From Pseudomonas veronii (GTDB lineage: Bacteria > Pseudomonadota > Gammaproteobacteria > Pseudomonadales > Pseudomonadaceae), in contig NZ_JYLL01000005.1 of the NCBI RefSeq assembly GCF_001439695.1, positions 326,064-390,063 of the forward strand: DNA of 64,000 bases, given 5' to 3'. The notes below the pieces were generated by a model. The model saw only the letters and a list, made by a program, of their open reading frames with translations. It searched no databases and was not told the DNA's origin. The position numbers were made by a program, and so were the translations under genes. Positions 36,890-45,364 of the stretch are shown piece after piece; position 1 is the first letter of the stretch, and each line of letters starts with the position of its first letter.

Positions 36890-38276
36890 TATCCGCATCG
36901 CGAGCGCCGAAGACCAGATTCTTCTGGATAAAGAAGCCAAATACTGCTCTTACGGCGACACCGTTCACTACATCGAGCCACCGCGCATTTTCAGCCGTTG
37001 CGAAGGCTCCTACGTGTGGGACACCGAAGATCAGGCCTACCTCGACCTGCAAATGTGGTACTCGGCGGTCAACTTCGGCTATGCCAACCCGCGCTTGAAC
37101 AATGCGCTGAAACAGCAGATCGACACCCTGCCGCAAATCGCCAGCCAGTACCTGCACAAAGGCAAGATCGAGCTGTCGGAAATGATCGCGGTCGACGCCA
37201 AGAAGAAGTTCGGCCTCGACGGTCGCGTCCACTTCAACGTCGGCGGTTCGCAGTCCATCGAAGACTCCCTGAAAGTGGTGCGTAACGCTACCAACGGCAA
37301 GAGCCTGATGTTCGCCTTCGAAGGCGGCTACCACGGCCGCACCCTCGGCGCGTCGTCGATCACCTCCAGCTACCGCTACCGTCGTCGCTACGGCCACTTC
37401 GGCGAGCGTGCGCAGTTCATCCCGTTCCCGTACCACTTCCGCGGCCCTAAAGGCATGACCAAGGAAGAATACGGCAGCCACTGCGTGCAGCAATTCGCCC
37501 GCCTGTTCGAGACCGAATACAACGGCGTGTGGGACCCGAAAGTCGGCCAGAGTGAATACGCCGCGTTCTACGTCGAGCCGATCCAGGGCACCGGCGGCTA
37601 CGTGATCCCGCCGATGAACTTCTACCGCGAGCTCAAGCAGGTGCTGGACCAGCACGGCATCCTGATGGTGTCCGACGAAATCCAGATGGGCTTCTACCGC
37701 ACCGGCAAGCTGTGGTCGATCGAACACTTCGACGTACAACCGGACGTGATCGTGTTCGGCAAGGCGCTGACCAACGGCCTCAACCCGCTGGGCGGCATCT
37801 GGGCCCGTGAAGAGCTGATCAACCCGAAGATCTTCCCGCCAGGTTCGACCCACTCCACCTTCGCCTCCAACCCGTTGGGCACGGCGGTAGGCCTGGAAAT
37901 GTTCAAGATGACCAACGAAGTCGACTACGGCGCGATGGTCATGGCCAAGGGCAAGTTCTTCCTGGAAGGCTTGCAGGACTTGCAGAAACGCTTCCCGATC
38001 ATCGGCGACGTCGACGGCCTGGGCCTGGCCCTGCGCTGCGAAATCTGCGGCCCGGATGGTTTCACGCCGGACAAGGCGACCCTGGACTACATGGTCGAAG
38101 AAGGCATGAAAGGCGACATGGTGGTGGACGGACGCAAACTCGGCCTGATCCTCGACGTGGGCGGCTACTACAAGAACGTGATCACCCTGGCACCGTCCCT
38201 GGAAATCAGCTACCCGGAAATCGAACTGGGCCTGAAGCTGCTCGAGCAACTGCTGGTGCGAGCGACTAAACGGTGA
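36882..38276 (+). CDS. class III PLP-dependent aminotransferase
   Basis: A 464-residue enzyme of the class III aminotransferase fold. VSDEIQMGFYRTGKLW holds the PLP-ring Asp265, VFGKALTNGLNPLGG holds the Schiff-base Lys294, and FEGGYHGRTLG is the family phosphate/ring contact. The N-terminus MSDIRIASAEDQILLDKEAK is longer than in many members. It overlaps the HAD phosphatase by eight bases and its stop overlaps the next GTG start. Relatives act on omega-amino acids, ornithine, or carry out phospho-lyase and racemase reactions; sequence alone does not decide. Codon usage is strongly C/G at third positions, suggesting good expression. Confidence 0.87.
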   Translation: MSDIRIASAEDQILLDKEAKYCSYGDTVHYIEPPRIFSRCEGSYVWDTEDQAYLDLQMWYSAVNFGYANPRLNNALKQQIDTLPQIASQYLHKGKIELSEMIAVDAKKKFGLDGRVHFNVGGSQSIEDSLKVVRNATNGKSLMFAFEGGYHGRTLGASSITSSYRYRRRYGHFGERAQFIPFPYHFRGPKGMTKEEYGSHCVQQFARLFETEYNGVWDPKVGQSEYAAFYVEPIQGTGGYVIPPMNFYRELKQVLDQHGILMVSDEIQMGFYRTGKLWSIEHFDVQPDVIVFGKALTNGLNPLGGIWAREELINPKIFPPGSTHSTFASNPLGTAVGLEMFKMTNEVDYGAMVMAKGKFFLEGLQDLQKRFPIIGDVDGLGLALRCEICGPDGFTPDKATLDYMVEEGMKGDMVVDGRKLGLILDVGGYYKNVITLAPSLEISYPEIELGLKLLEQLLVRATKR

Positions 38277-39184
38277 GCAACGTCGGGATCGACCTCGGTG
38301 AGGGTGATGCCGGCTTCGTTCTCGGTGAAGGGCCGGTCGGCATCCTGTTGATCCACGGCCTGACAGGCACGCCGACGGAACTGCGCCAGGTCGCCAAGGG
38401 CCTGGCCAAGGTGGGTAATTGCACGGTGTACGTGCCCACCCTGGCCGGGCACTGCGGCGACAACAGCGACCTGCAGGCCACCGGCTGGCTGGACTGGTAC
38501 GAAGGGGTGCGCCGAACCTTCGCCCAGGTCCGTCAGCGCCATGAACAGGTGTTTGTCGGCGGTCTGTCGATGGGTGCAGTAATGTCGATGTACCTGGCCT
38601 CGGAGCATCCGGGCCAGGTCGCCGGGCTGCTGATGTATTCGACCACCTTGAAGTACGACGGCTGGAGCATCAACAAGCTGGCGTTCCTTACGCCGTTGCT
38701 GATGAAAATTCCGTTCGGCGTGCATATCTGTCGCTTCGAAGAGAAGCCGCCCTACGGCATCAAGAACGAACGCCTGCGGGCGATCGTCGAGCGGCAGATG
38801 AAGGAAGGGGAGAGCAGCGAGGCTGGCCTGCTGACCATGGAAGGCATCACGGTGCGCGAGTTGCACCGGATGAACGCCGTGGTCAAGAAGCGCATGCCTC
38901 AGGTCAAGGTGCCGGCCCTGGTGCTGCATTCGATCGAGGATGACATCACCAGCCGCTGGAACGCCGATTACGTGGAACGTCACCTCGGCGGGCCGGTGAC
39001 CAAGATCCTGCTGGACAACTGCTACCACATGATCACCGTCGACCTGCAATACCGCCGGGTGATCGAGTTGAGTGCGGAGTTTGTCGAGCTGCACACCGCT
39101 TCCGTGGACGCCGGTGCGTTGTGGCGAGGGCGCTTGCCCACGTCAGGCAGCGAAGCGAGCCTGGAACCTGCCACCTCGTTCTAG
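38273..39184 (+). CDS. carboxylesterase-type alpha/beta hydrolase
   Basis: A 303-residue hydrolase starting with GTG inside the aminotransferase stop. GILLIHGLTGTPTELRQV forms the oxyanion region, VGGLSMGAVMS the nucleophile elbow with Ser99, LHSIEDDIT the acid and NCYHMITVD the histidine. This is the pattern of small bacterial carboxylesterases of the Est30 type. The last 22 or so residues (GALWRGRLPTSGSEASLE onward) are encoded by a REP element, so the original protein probably ended sooner. The substrate is unknown; it may be an acylated intermediate of this operon. Confidence 0.83.
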   Translation: MSNVGIDLGEGDAGFVLGEGPVGILLIHGLTGTPTELRQVAKGLAKVGNCTVYVPTLAGHCGDNSDLQATGWLDWYEGVRRTFAQVRQRHEQVFVGGLSMGAVMSMYLASEHPGQVAGLLMYSTTLKYDGWSINKLAFLTPLLMKIPFGVHICRFEEKPPYGIKNERLRAIVERQMKEGESSEAGLLTMEGITVRELHRMNAVVKKRMPQVKVPALVLHSIEDDITSRWNADYVERHLGGPVTKILLDNCYHMITVDLQYRRVIELSAEFVELHTASVDAGALWRGRLPTSGSEASLEPATSF

Positions 39185-39253
39185 TTGTAAGGAGCGCGTG
39201 TCATTGAGGGGGCTGCTGCGCAGTCCAGCGGGAGTACGCTCCCTCGCTACAAA
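39116..39253. repeat. REPIN inside the operon, overlapping the esterase C-terminus
   Basis: The left arm GTTGTGGCGAGGGCGCTTGCC (from 39118) lies inside the coding sequence of the esterase; the right arm GGGAGTACGCTCCCTCGCTAC ends at about 39250. Between them are the usual GGGGGCTGCTGCGCAG-type spacer bases. The arms are diverged but recognisable as another REP family of Pseudomonas. The element's end also supplies the AAAGGA before the next gene. Confidence 0.7.
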
Positions 39254-39262
39254 GGATTCGAT

Positions 39263-40387
39263 GTGATAACCACCCAAGCCTTCCCGACCATCCGGGCCAT
39301 CCGGCGCAGTGCCTGGAACGACTGTTTTCCCGGTGCGCTGGAGGACTGGGACTACTACGTTGCCGTGGAAAACGCCGCGATCAACGATTTTCAATGGCGC
39401 TACCTGGCGGTATTTGAAGACGGCGCGCTGGTGGCCGTGGCGGCCGCGTTCATCACCCATTACCGCCTCGATACCACGGTGTCGGGCGTCGGTAAGCGCT
39501 TGACCTCGCGGCTGGAGCGGCTGTGGCCGGGTGTTTTGCAAGTGGGGTTGTACGCCATCGGTTCGCCGGTGGCCGAGCGTTGCGACGCCGGGTTTGCCAG
39601 TGGCGTGCCTGAGGTTCGGCGCGCGCTGTTACTCAAGCACCTGCTGCTGGCGGCGCGCCAGGACGCCGATGAGTTCGGCATCGGCCTGGTGGCGGTCAAG
39701 GATGCCCCGACGCAGGACCCGCACTGGGCCGACAGTTGCCGCGCGGCTGGCTTTCAAAGCATGCCGAGCTTGCCCACGGGCTTATTGCCGCTGCCTTACG
39801 GCTCGGTGGACGCTTACCTGGGCTCGCTGGGCAAATCCACGCGCAAGGACTTGCGGCGCAAACTGCGCGCGCCAGGCCCAAGGGTGGAGTGGCGGCGCAA
39901 CATCGACGATGTGCTGCCCGAGGTCATGCGCCTGTACGAAGCCACGCTGACCCGTGCCGAGCTGCAGTTCGAACGCTTGCCCGCGAGTTATTTCACCGGC
40001 GTGCTCGAACGCCTTGAACAACGCGCGGTCTGTGTTCTTTACTGGGTCGACGAGCACTTGGTGGCGTTCAACCTGATGCTGGTGGACGAGCATCGGCTGG
40101 TCGACAAGTTCTTCGGGCACGACGTGGAGTTTACCCGTGACTACAACCTCTACTTCCGTAGTTGGTTGACCAATGTCGACTACTGTATCCAACACAATAT
40201 TGCGTTGTATGAGTGTGGCCAGGCCGGATATGCCAGTAAGCTGCGGCTGGGGTGCGAGTTCCAGGGCAACAGCCTGTTCTTCCGCCACCGTAACCGGCTG
40301 GTCAACGGCCTGCTCAGACTCGTGAAAATGTTTCTTCGACCGGATCGTTCCGACCCTGCCATGGCTGCTGCGATAAGCGAAACCTGA
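39263..40387 (+). CDS. FemAB/GNAT-like acyltransferase
   Basis: A 374-residue protein made of two GNAT-like halves. The second half contains AYLGSLGKSTRKDLRRKLR, then YWVDEHLVAFNLMLVDEHRLVDKFFGHD and YECGQAGYASKLRLGCEFQ. These are typical of the peptidoglycan-related FemAB-like acyltransferases that use aminoacyl or acyl donors. The start is GTG at 39263 with AAAGGA six bases upstream. The stop overlaps the ATG of the sensor kinase by one base. In this operon it could transfer an acyl or aminoacyl group to the aminotransferase product (inference). Confidence 0.75.
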   Translation: MITTQAFPTIRAIRRSAWNDCFPGALEDWDYYVAVENAAINDFQWRYLAVFEDGALVAVAAAFITHYRLDTTVSGVGKRLTSRLERLWPGVLQVGLYAIGSPVAERCDAGFASGVPEVRRALLLKHLLLAARQDADEFGIGLVAVKDAPTQDPHWADSCRAAGFQSMPSLPTGLLPLPYGSVDAYLGSLGKSTRKDLRRKLRAPGPRVEWRRNIDDVLPEVMRLYEATLTRAELQFERLPASYFTGVLERLEQRAVCVLYWVDEHLVAFNLMLVDEHRLVDKFFGHDVEFTRDYNLYFRSWLTNVDYCIQHNIALYECGQAGYASKLRLGCEFQGNSLFFRHRNRLVNGLLRLVKMFLRPDRSDPAMAAAISET

Positions 40388-42156
40388 TGATCACCAAGAC
40401 CCGCCAGAAAGCCCGCCCCTTTGCCATTTCGCGCTGGAGCGTCCAGCGCAAGTTGGTGCTGGCGTTCTGGCTGGTCAGTGTGATTCCGACCATGATCGCG
40501 GCCGAGTTGGCCGCCACCACGCTGTCGCAGATTTTCGACAGCAACGTGCGGATCTGGCTGCAGGAATCGACCAAGATCGTCAAGGACGAGATCGGCGACA
40601 TCCTGCATGACAACGCGCGCATGGCGAAATTGTTCCTGCGCTACGCCAGCCCGCCCTCCAACCGGCAGGCGGCCAAGCACGACAGGCTCGCCGCCGATAT
40701 CGCCGAAGCCACGGACATCGACGTGGTGGCCCTGATTCGCAGCAGTGACCACCGGGTGGTGTTCAGCACCGCGCCCGATGACATCGTCAAGCAGATCAAC
40801 CTGACCAGCAACGCCGCATTGCAGACCGTGCAAGTGGCGGGGGTGAATACCGGCATCGTGGTCTCGACTTTCGAGACCAGCCAGGACGGCGTTGACTACG
40901 TGCTGCTGGTGGCCACCTACCTGGACAGCAGTTTCCTCACCAGCGTAGCCGACGTGCATTCCCTCGACCTGCGCCTGTACCTGGCCAACCCCGGCGGTTT
41001 CTCGGAAATTTTCTCGACCCAGCGCTTCATGGATCACCCCTCGCACATCCCGAAAGGCGTCGAAGCCGAGATGCGCAGCAGCAAGCAACCCAGCGAACAG
41101 TTCACCAACAAATACAGCGGTTTGTACTGGCCGATCTTCAACGATGCCGGCGAGCTGCAAGGCGTGATCTTCAGCGGCCTGCTGCGCCATACCAGCCTGG
41201 TCGGGCTGGTGAACCAGAGCAACCTGTTCGTGCTGATTTTCCTGCTCAGCTCGGCACTGTCCCTGGCGGCGGGGCTGCTGGTGTCGCGGCGCTTGACCCA
41301 ACCGTTGCGCGATCTGTCCCAGGGCGTGAGCGCCGTGATCTCGGGCAATTATGCCCACCGTGTGGTGGTCAGCGGCGGCGATGAGCTGGCGCAATTGAGC
41401 AGCACCTTCAACCATATGACCGAACGGCTGGGGGAGTTGCATCACCTCGAAGCCCAACTGCGCCGGCGCGACCGCCTGCATGCCCTGGGTGAAGTCGCCA
41501 TGGGCCTGGCCCACGAAATCCGTAACCCGCTGGGGATCATCAAGACTGCCACCCAACTGCTGCACCGTCGCGCCGACTTGCCGGAAGCCGACAAGCGCCA
41601 CCTGGAATATGTGATCAGCGAAGTCAGCCGGATCAACGACCTGATCACCGAGTTTCTCGATTTCGCCAAACCCAACGCGCCGCTGCGCGTATTGCAACCG
41701 GCGCGCGCGCTGGTGGAGGAGATCCTCGGCTTCTGCAGCCCGGAACTGGCCAGCCACAAAATCGACGCCCACATCGACGACCAGGCGCCTGGCGCGACCA
41801 TCTATGCCGACGCCAAGCAGCTCAAACAGGCCTGCCTCAACCTGATTCTCAACGCTATCGATGCAATGCCCGAAGGTGGCCGCCTGACCCTGGGCATTCG
41901 TTCGATGGGCGACAACACAGTCATCAGCGTCGCCGACACCGGCCAGGGTATCCCGGCGGATATGATCGAGCGCATCTTCACCCCGTTCGTCACCACCAAG
42001 GCCTCCGGCACCGGCCTGGGCCTGGCCAAAGTCTATTCGATCATGGAAAGTCACGACGGCAGCATCGAATGCATCAGCGAGAATGATGCCGGCGCTACGT
42101 TCAGCCTGTACATTCCGGCAATCGGCGAAGACGACGAGGACACTCATGACGCATAA
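40387..42156 (+). CDS. membrane sensor histidine kinase of the sigma-54 operon
   Basis: A 589-residue kinase. The first membrane helix ([20 protein letters not shown]) and second ([20 protein letters not shown]) enclose a periplasmic domain of about 230 residues with a Cache-like look. HAMP follows ([15 protein letters not shown]), then the His box [15 protein letters not shown] and an ATPase domain ([27 protein letters not shown]). It overlaps the regulator gene by 11 bases, so the two form a pair. It presumably senses a periplasmic cue and controls this operon through the NtrC-type regulator. Confidence 0.9.
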   Translation: MITKTRQKARPFAISRWSVQRKLVLAFWLVSVIPTMIAAELAATTLSQIFDSNVRIWLQESTKIVKDEIGDILHDNARMAKLFLRYASPPSNRQAAKHDRLAADIAEATDIDVVALIRSSDHRVVFSTAPDDIVKQINLTSNAALQTVQVAGVNTGIVVSTFETSQDGVDYVLLVATYLDSSFLTSVADVHSLDLRLYLANPGGFSEIFSTQRFMDHPSHIPKGVEAEMRSSKQPSEQFTNKYSGLYWPIFNDAGELQGVIFSGLLRHTSLVGLVNQSNLFVLIFLLSSALSLAAGLLVSRRLTQPLRDLSQGVSAVISGNYAHRVVVSGGDELAQLSSTFNHMTERLGELHHLEAQLRRRDRLHALGEVAMGLAHEIRNPLGIIKTATQLLHRRADLPEADKRHLEYVISEVSRINDLITEFLDFAKPNAPLRVLQPARALVEEILGFCSPELASHKIDAHIDDQAPGATIYADAKQLKQACLNLILNAIDAMPEGGRLTLGIRSMGDNTVISVADTGQGIPADMIERIFTPFVTTKASGTGLGLAKVYSIMESHDGSIECISENDAGATFSLYIPAIGEDDEDTHDA

Positions 42157-43543
42157 CATATTGGTGGTCGACGACGAGCCCAAGCTCTGTGACCTGTTGT
42201 CGTCGGCCCTCAGCCAGAATGGCGTCCAGGTGTTCACGGCGGGTAACGGCCTGCACGCGCTCAAAGTGCTGGAGCAGGAAGACATCGACCTGGTGATCAG
42301 CGACTGGCGCATGCCGGGCATGGACGGTCCGGCGCTGCTGGCCGAGATCAAGGCGCGCTATTCCCAGGTGCCGGTGATCGTGATGACCGCCTACAGCACG
42401 GTGAAAAACGCCGTACAGTCGATGCGCAACGGTGCGTATGACTACATTGCCAAGCCGTTCGATATCGACGAGCTGGACATCACCGTGGCCAAGGCCCTGC
42501 AGTTTCGCGACATCATGCGCGACAACGCCCGCATGCGCGCCGAGCTGGACGAGCAGGCGCAGTTCGACAGCCTGGTGGGCGACAGCCCGGCGTTTCGCAA
42601 GGTGTTGCAGGCAGTGGATTCGGTGCGCGACAGCAGCGCAACGATCCTGCTGACCGGCGAAAGCGGCACCGGCAAGGAAATGGTCGCCCGCGCCATCCAC
42701 AAGCACGGCAGCCGGGCCGACAAGCCGTTCGTCGCGGTCAATTGCGCGGCGATTCCCGAAGGGCTGCTGGAAAGCGAAATGTTCGGCCATCGCAAGGGCG
42801 CCTTCACCGGTGCCGTGGCCGACCGGGTCGGGCGTTTTATGCAGGCCGACAAGGGCACGCTGTTTCTCGACGAAGTGGGCGACATGCCGCTGGCGCTGCA
42901 GGCCAAGATTCTGCGCGCCTTGCAGGAGCGGGTGATCGAGCCGGTGGGCGACCCCCGCGAGCGCAAGGTGGACGTGCGCGTGATCGCCGCCACCAACAAG
43001 AACCTGTTGGAGGCGGTGGCCAATAAGGAGTTTCGCGAGGACTTGTATTACCGCCTCAACGTGTTCCCGATCCCGCTGCCGCCCTTGCGCGAGCGCGTGG
43101 AAGACATCGCGCCCCTGGCTCGGCACTTCGCCCAGACCTTGAGCGTCACCGCGGGTAAACGCATCACCGGTTTCAGCCCCGAGGCCTTGCAGGCCATGAC
43201 GGCGTATCACTGGCCGGGCAATATCCGCGAGCTGCAGAACTGCGTGGAACGCGCGACGATCGTGGCGTCATCGCCGGTGATTGAAGATATCGACTTGCCG
43301 GGTTATCTGTTCGCATCCAAGCCCAGCGAGGGCGGCGTGACGGCGATTCTCAGCGACGGACCGGGCATTCCCCAGGACCTGGATGCGGCGCTGGCGGAGG
43401 TGGAGAAAGCCTACATCCAGGCGGCATTGCACGAGAGCAATGGCGTACAGGCGGCCGCAGCGGCGAAGATCGGGATTTCCGAGCGCAGCTTCTGGTATCG
43501 CCTGAAGAAGCTGGGGATTCAGATCGACAAAATAGTCCGCTGA
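42146..43543 (+). CDS. NtrC-type sigma-54 response regulator
   Basis: A 465-residue regulator. The receiver ([36 protein letters not shown]) is followed by an AAA+ domain with Walker A GESGTGKE, the sigma-54 contact loop GAFTGA, and Walker B GTLFLDEVGD. The DNA-binding HTH is at the end (VQAAAAAKIGISERSFWYRLKKLGI). The ATG at 42146 is inside the kinase gene. It probably drives the -24/-12 promoter at 36109, forming a positive autoregulatory operon. Confidence 0.92.
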   Translation: MTHNILVVDDEPKLCDLLSSALSQNGVQVFTAGNGLHALKVLEQEDIDLVISDWRMPGMDGPALLAEIKARYSQVPVIVMTAYSTVKNAVQSMRNGAYDYIAKPFDIDELDITVAKALQFRDIMRDNARMRAELDEQAQFDSLVGDSPAFRKVLQAVDSVRDSSATILLTGESGTGKEMVARAIHKHGSRADKPFVAVNCAAIPEGLLESEMFGHRKGAFTGAVADRVGRFMQADKGTLFLDEVGDMPLALQAKILRALQERVIEPVGDPRERKVDVRVIAATNKNLLEAVANKEFREDLYYRLNVFPIPLPPLRERVEDIAPLARHFAQTLSVTAGKRITGFSPEALQAMTAYHWPGNIRELQNCVERATIVASSPVIEDIDLPGYLFASKPSEGGVTAILSDGPGIPQDLDAALAEVEKAYIQAALHESNGVQAAAAAKIGISERSFWYRLKKLGIQIDKIVR

Positions 43544-43567
43544 GTTGCCTGGCACAGCACTGTTCTA

Positions 43568-43662
43568 AATGTGGGAGGGGGCTTGCCCCCGATAGCAGTG
43601 GGTCAGACAGCCTATGTGTATCTGATCCACCGCCATCGGGGGCAAGCCCCCTCCCACATTTG
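43568..43662. repeat. REPIN (GTGGGAGGGGGCTTGCCCC family)
   Basis: Two inverted REP arms, GTGGGAGGGGGCTTGCCCCC near 43570 and its complement ending near 43659, separated by about 45 bases. It sits between the convergent regulator and glpM genes. Confidence 0.9.
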
Positions 43663-43674
43663 GATTGTGGTGTG

Positions 43675-44013
43675 TCAGGTCTGCAGGCGTACCCAGACGC
43701 TGACCAGAACAGTCGCTGCCATCAACCACGCTAGCGCTGCTACGGCTAAAGAGGCTTCCAGGCGCAGGCGATCGACCAGCACGTAGAGCGTCGCCAGGTA
43801 CACAAAGTACGGAATGATCGACCACATCCCGAACAGGATGGTGGTCTTCAAATCGTCCACCGAACGGCCTTTGCCGACGATGTAATGGGCGATCAGCGCA
43901 AAGGTCGGGAACAGCGGCACCAACCCGGCGATGTAGTAATTCCGGGTCTTGGCCAACGCGGCCAGTATCAGCACCACCGCCGCGCCCAGGGCGGCCTTCA
44001 ATATCAGATCCAC
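43675..44013 (-). CDS. glpM: GlpM family membrane protein
   Basis: A 112-residue membrane protein with four hydrophobic segments. KTRNYYIAGLVPLFPTFALIAHYIVG is characteristic of GlpM, a membrane protein first noted beside glycerol genes and linked to alginate production in P. aeruginosa. The start is GTG at 44013. It lies 11 bases downstream of the aauR gene, so it may be read from the same transcript. Biochemical function is not established. Confidence 0.85.
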   Translation of the reverse strand: MDLILKAALGAAVVLILAALAKTRNYYIAGLVPLFPTFALIAHYIVGKGRSVDDLKTTILFGMWSIIPYFVYLATLYVLVDRLRLEASLAVAALAWLMAATVLVSVWVRLQT

Positions 44014-44023
44014 GCGCGGTTCC

Positions 44024-45364
44024 TCAGTGGCTCAAACCGTATTTCTTGACCTTGTCGAACAGGGTGGTCTTGGCCATTCCCAGTTCCTGGCTGGCCTGGG
44101 TCAGGTTGCCGCCGCTGCGTTGCAGCGCGTCGTTGAGCAGGTTGCGTTCGAAGGCTTCCACCGCTTCGGTGAAGGCCAGGCCCTGGCTGCCGCTGCTGGC
44201 GCCGCTTTTCTTGAAGGCGGGCAGGCCCAGGGCGAAGCGCTCGGCGACGTTGCGCAGCTCACGCACGTTGCCTGGCCAGTCGTGGCTCATCAGGTTGGAC
44301 AGGGTCTGGTTGTCGAGGTCCGGCACGCTGCGGTCGAAGCGCAGGGATGATTGCTGCAGGAAGTGTTCGAACAGTTGCAGGATGTCTTCGCGGCGTTCGC
44401 GCAAAGGCGGCAGTTCCAGGGTCACGACGTTGAGGCGGTAGTACAGGTCGCTACGGAACTGGCTGGCGCGGCTCAATTCGTCGAGGTCGGATTTGGTGGC
44501 GGCGATCACCCGGCAATCCACCGCCACGCTCTGGTTCGAACCCAGGCGTTCGAGGGTGCGTTCCTGCAACACGCGCAGCAGCTTGATCTGCAGGTTGATC
44601 GGCATGCTTTCCACTTCATCGAGAAACAGCGTGCCTTCGTGGGCGTGCTCGATCTTGCCGATCCGACGTTTGCCGGCGCCGGTAAAGGCGTTGGCTTCGT
44701 GGCCGAAAATCTCGCTTTCGAACAGGTTCTCCGGCAGGCCGCCGCAGTTCAGCGCGACGAATGGGTGGGCGTGGCGTCGGCTGAAATCATGCAGGCACCG
44801 CGCGACCAGTTCCTTGCCGGTGCCGGTCTCGCCTTCGATCAGCACGTTGGCCGAGGTATCCGCGACGTTGGCGATCAATTCGCGCAGGTTCTGCATTGCC
44901 GGCGAGCGGCCGATGATGCGTCCTTCCAGGGAGTCGCGCTCGGCCAACTGGCGGCGCAGGGCCCAGACTTCCCGCGCCAGCCCGCGCTGTTCCAGGGCGC
45001 GGCGCGCGACGTCGACCAGGCGTTCGGGAGAGAAGGGTTTTTCCATGAAGTCATAGGCGCCGTTGCGCATGGCGCCGACCGCCATGGAAATATCGCCGTG
45101 CCCGGTAATCAATACCACCGGCAGGCTTTTATCCAGGGCCTTGAGGCGGGTGAGCAGTTCCAGGCCGTCGATACCCGGCAGGCGGATATCGCTGATGACG
45201 ATGCCAGCAAAGTTCTCGCCGATGCGCTTGAGCGCCTCTTCGGCACTGCCCACGCCGACGCTGGGGATGTCTTCCAGTGCCAGGGCTTGCTGGCAGCCGA
45301 GCAGCACGTGGGGGTCGTCTTCGACGATCAGGACGGTGAGGTCAGGGTTTTTTTCTACGTTCAT
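44024..45364 (-). CDS. aauR: sigma-54 response regulator AauR (acidic amino acid utilisation)
   Basis: A 446-residue NtrC/DctD-type regulator. The receiver has LIVEDDPHVLLG, ISDIRLPGIDG and MEKPFSPERL. The AAA+ domain has EGETGTGKELVARC and GTLFLDEVESMP, and the HTH is GGNLTQASQELGMAKTTLFDKV. The sigma-54 loop reads NAFTGA rather than GAFTGA. It overlaps the kinase AauS by four bases, and both follow the acidic amino acid transporter, the arrangement known for AauRS in Pseudomonas. Matching AauR-type sites and a -24/-12 promoter lie upstream of aatJ in this window. Confidence 0.9.
   Translation of the reverse strand: MNVEKNPDLTVLIVEDDPHVLLGCQQALALEDIPSVGVGSAEEALKRIGENFAGIVISDIRLPGIDGLELLTRLKALDKSLPVVLITGHGDISMAVGAMRNGAYDFMEKPFSPERLVDVARRALEQRGLAREVWALRRQLAERDSLEGRIIGRSPAMQNLRELIANVADTSANVLIEGETGTGKELVARCLHDFSRRHAHPFVALNCGGLPENLFESEIFGHEANAFTGAGKRRIGKIEHAHEGTLFLDEVESMPINLQIKLLRVLQERTLERLGSNQSVAVDCRVIAATKSDLDELSRASQFRSDLYYRLNVVTLELPPLRERREDILQLFEHFLQQSSLRFDRSVPDLDNQTLSNLMSHDWPGNVRELRNVAERFALGLPAFKKSGASSGSQGLAFTEAVEAFERNLLNDALQRSGGNLTQASQELGMAKTTLFDKVKKYGLSH

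Noticed and set aside
40180..42351. A 723-codon minus-strand frame opposite the sigma-54 operon kinase
   Set aside because: The kinase and acyltransferase motifs are on the plus strand; the antisense product has no recognisable features.
43675..44013. Reading glpM as part of the glycerol cluster at 51007-56111
   Set aside because: The acidic amino acid genes separate them here; it lies 11 bases after aauR in the same direction, so co-transcription with aauSR is more likely.
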